The translations under genes and the position numbers were made by a program. Positions 22,886 to 23,932 of a stretch of 23,932 bases of DNA are shown here, piece by piece. This DNA is from Clostridium_T sp040217795. GTDB taxonomy: Bacteria; Bacillota; Clostridia; Clostridiales; Clostridiaceae. The stretch is from positions 1-23,932 of the forward strand of contig JBEHWK010000040.1 in NCBI GenBank assembly GCA_040217795.1, given 5' to 3'. The notes under the pieces are model-generated. The model worked only from the letters and a program-made list of their open reading frames with translations. It was not told the origin of the DNA and searched no databases. Numbering within the stretch: position 1 is the first letter of the stretch; the number at the start of each line of letters is the position of its first letter.

Positions 22886-22903
22886 TTGTTATATTATTAA
22901 CAA
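22886..22903 (+). promoter_or_regulatory. Rex operator before crt
   Basis: TTGTTATATTATTAACAA matches the clostridial Rex consensus TTGTTAA-N4-TTAACAA in all but one base. It lies about 115 bases before the crt start, consistent with NADH/NAD+ control of the butyrate genes by the neighbouring rex product. Confidence 0.85.
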
Positions 22904-23016
22904 ACATCCAAGAATTCAAAAAAACGCAAGGAATTTACAAGTTTTACCTTGCGCTTTTAAAAATTATGCAAAAAAATAGCAGAACTTGCAGGTTAATTTT
23001 AAGGAGGATTGCCACC

Positions 23017-23799
23017 ATGGAATTGAAAAATGTTACTCTTGAAAAAAAAGAGAGAGTTGCTGTTGTAACAATCAACAGACCTAAAGCATTAAATGCCTTG
23101 AACTCACAAACATTAAAGGATTTAGACACAGTTATAGCTGAATTGGAAAAAGACAAAGACGTATATGCAGTAATCTTGACAGCAGCAGGGGAAAAATCTT
23201 TTGTAGCTGGTGCAGACATCACTGAAATGAAAGATTTGACAGAAGAACAGGGAAAAGAATTCGGAATTTTAGGGAATAATGTATTTAGAAGATTAGAGAA
23301 TTTGGATAAGCCGGTTATTGCTGCTATATCAGGATTTGCTTTGGGTGGCGGATGTGAATTGGCTATGGCTTGCGATATCAGAATCGCATCAGATAAAGCT
23401 AAGTTTGCTCAACCAGAAGTTGGTTTGGGAATAATTCCAGGATTCGGAGGAACTCAAAGATTACCTAGAATAGTTGGACTTGGAAAAGCTAAAGAATTGA
23501 TATATACAGGAGAAATGATTAAAGCGGACGAAGCTTTAAGAATAGGTCTTGTAAATAAAGTTGTTGCATTGGAAACTCTTATGGATGAAGCTTTTGCAAT
23601 GGCAAATAAAATAATGGCAAATGCGCCTATAGCTGTTAAGCTATGTAAGGATGCTATAAACAGAGGAACTCAGGTTGATATGGATCAGGCAATATTAGTT
23701 GAAGCTGAAAATTTCGGAAAGTGTTTCTCAACAGAAGACCAAAAAGAAGGAATGGGAGCTCACATTGAAAGAAGAGCTAAGAACTTCCAAAATAAATAA
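23017..23799 (+). CDS. crt: 3-Hydroxybutyryl-CoA dehydratase (crotonase), 260 aa
   Basis: It removes water from 3-hydroxybutyryl-CoA to give crotonyl-CoA in the cytoplasmic butyrate pathway. The crotonase fold is clear: INRPKALNALNS (19-30), oxyanion-hole region AGADITEM (64-71), FALGGGCELAMACD (107-120) with catalytic E114, and QPEVGLGIIPGFGGTQRLPR (132-151) with catalytic E134. The length of 260 residues is typical of clostridial Crt. The start is ATG 23017 behind AAGGAGG (23001-23007); the frame is open further upstream but lacks a site there. It is followed after 26 bases by bcd, so it opens the butyryl-CoA synthesis operon (crt-bcd and, expected beyond the window, etfB-etfA-hbd). A general enoyl-CoA hydratase role is possible but the context favours Crt. 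Confidence 0.95.
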   Translation: MELKNVTLEKKERVAVVTINRPKALNALNSQTLKDLDTVIAELEKDKDVYAVILTAAGEKSFVAGADITEMKDLTEEQGKEFGILGNNVFRRLENLDKPVIAAISGFALGGGCELAMACDIRIASDKAKFAQPEVGLGIIPGFGGTQRLPRIVGLGKAKELIYTGEMIKADEALRIGLVNKVVALETLMDEAFAMANKIMANAPIAVKLCKDAINRGTQVDMDQAILVEAENFGKCFSTEDQKEGMGAHIERRAKNFQNK

Positions 23800-23825
23800 T
23801 CAAGGGAAAATAAGGAGGTAAAATA

Positions 23826-23932
23826 ATGAATTTTGCATTAACAACAGAACAAAAGTTAGTAAGACAAATGGTAAGAGAATTTGCTTTGAATGAAGTAAAG
23901 CCAATAGCAGGGGAAATTGATGAAACAGAAGA
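23826..23932 (+). CDS. bcd: Butyryl-CoA dehydrogenase, 5' end only
   Basis: The first 35 codons are in the window: MNFALTTEQKLVRQMVREFA, then NEVKPIAGEIDETE. This matches the N-terminal helix of acyl-CoA dehydrogenases, and the place right after crt makes it butyryl-CoA dehydrogenase, which reduces crotonyl-CoA with an electron-transfer flavoprotein and thereby drives ferredoxin reduction. The ATG has AAGGAGG at 23812-23818. The catalytic and FAD-binding parts lie beyond the window. Confidence 0.93.
   Translation, partial: MNFALTTEQKLVRQMVREFALNEVKPIAGEIDETE

Overview
The window looks like the chromosome of a low-GC, butyrate-forming Clostridium or close relative. The grounds are a Rex regulator next to crt and bcd (crotonyl-CoA to butyryl-CoA), an [FeFe]-hydrogenase maturase (HydE), AGGAGG-type ribosome binding sites, very A+T-rich intergenic DNA and CCA-encoding tRNA genes. 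It falls into two parts that meet near position 13,119.

Positions 1 to about 13,119 read as an accessory (genomic) island rich in anti-phage genes and gene debris. In order they hold: the 3' part of a type I restriction subunit gene (hsdR); a small PC4/YdbC-like gene; a helically phased GCGACGA repeat; an unrecognised gene with a promoter and a LexA-like box, followed by a small partner gene broken by an in-frame stop; a wrecked IS3-family transposase; and then a complete three-gene operon at 5,035-10,212. That operon encodes a large protein with a C-terminal histidine-kinase ATPase domain, a stand-alone receiver protein, and a receiver fused to a nucleoside-phosphorylase-fold domain. This is the architecture of the Detocs anti-phage two-component system (DtcA-DtcB-DtcC), in which the kinase is thought to sense infection, DtcB to buffer phosphoryl flow and DtcC to destroy ATP. 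An HNH-like protein of unknown role and a SieB-like (superinfection exclusion) membrane protein follow.

The island appears to end at 13,070-13,119, where the 3' 50 bases of a tRNA-Gln gene stand without their 5' half. This is the usual scar of site-specific integration into a tRNA gene. Four copies of an 8-mer (TAGTACCC or its complement) lie 90-140 bp inside this junction, where integrase arm sites would be expected. No integrase gene is visible; it, or the other end, would lie to the left of the window. Intact tRNA-Gly(TCC) and tRNA-Lys(CTT) genes follow behind a consensus promoter.

Positions 13,400-23,932 are ordinary core genome: a membrane-anchored polysaccharide deacetylase, an intergenic region with three perfect DnaA boxes, hydE, the fruK-fruA fructose uptake operon, a mannose-1-phosphate guanylyltransferase, a DUF554 membrane protein, a DUF3867-like protein with a long hairpin leader, a candidate small RNA with its own consensus promoter and terminator, rex, and the start of crt-bcd. 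Rex senses NADH/NAD+, and a near-consensus Rex operator sits before crt, so butyrate formation is probably redox-controlled here. A second, unassigned 20-bp palindrome overlaps the -35 of the promoter between rex and crt.
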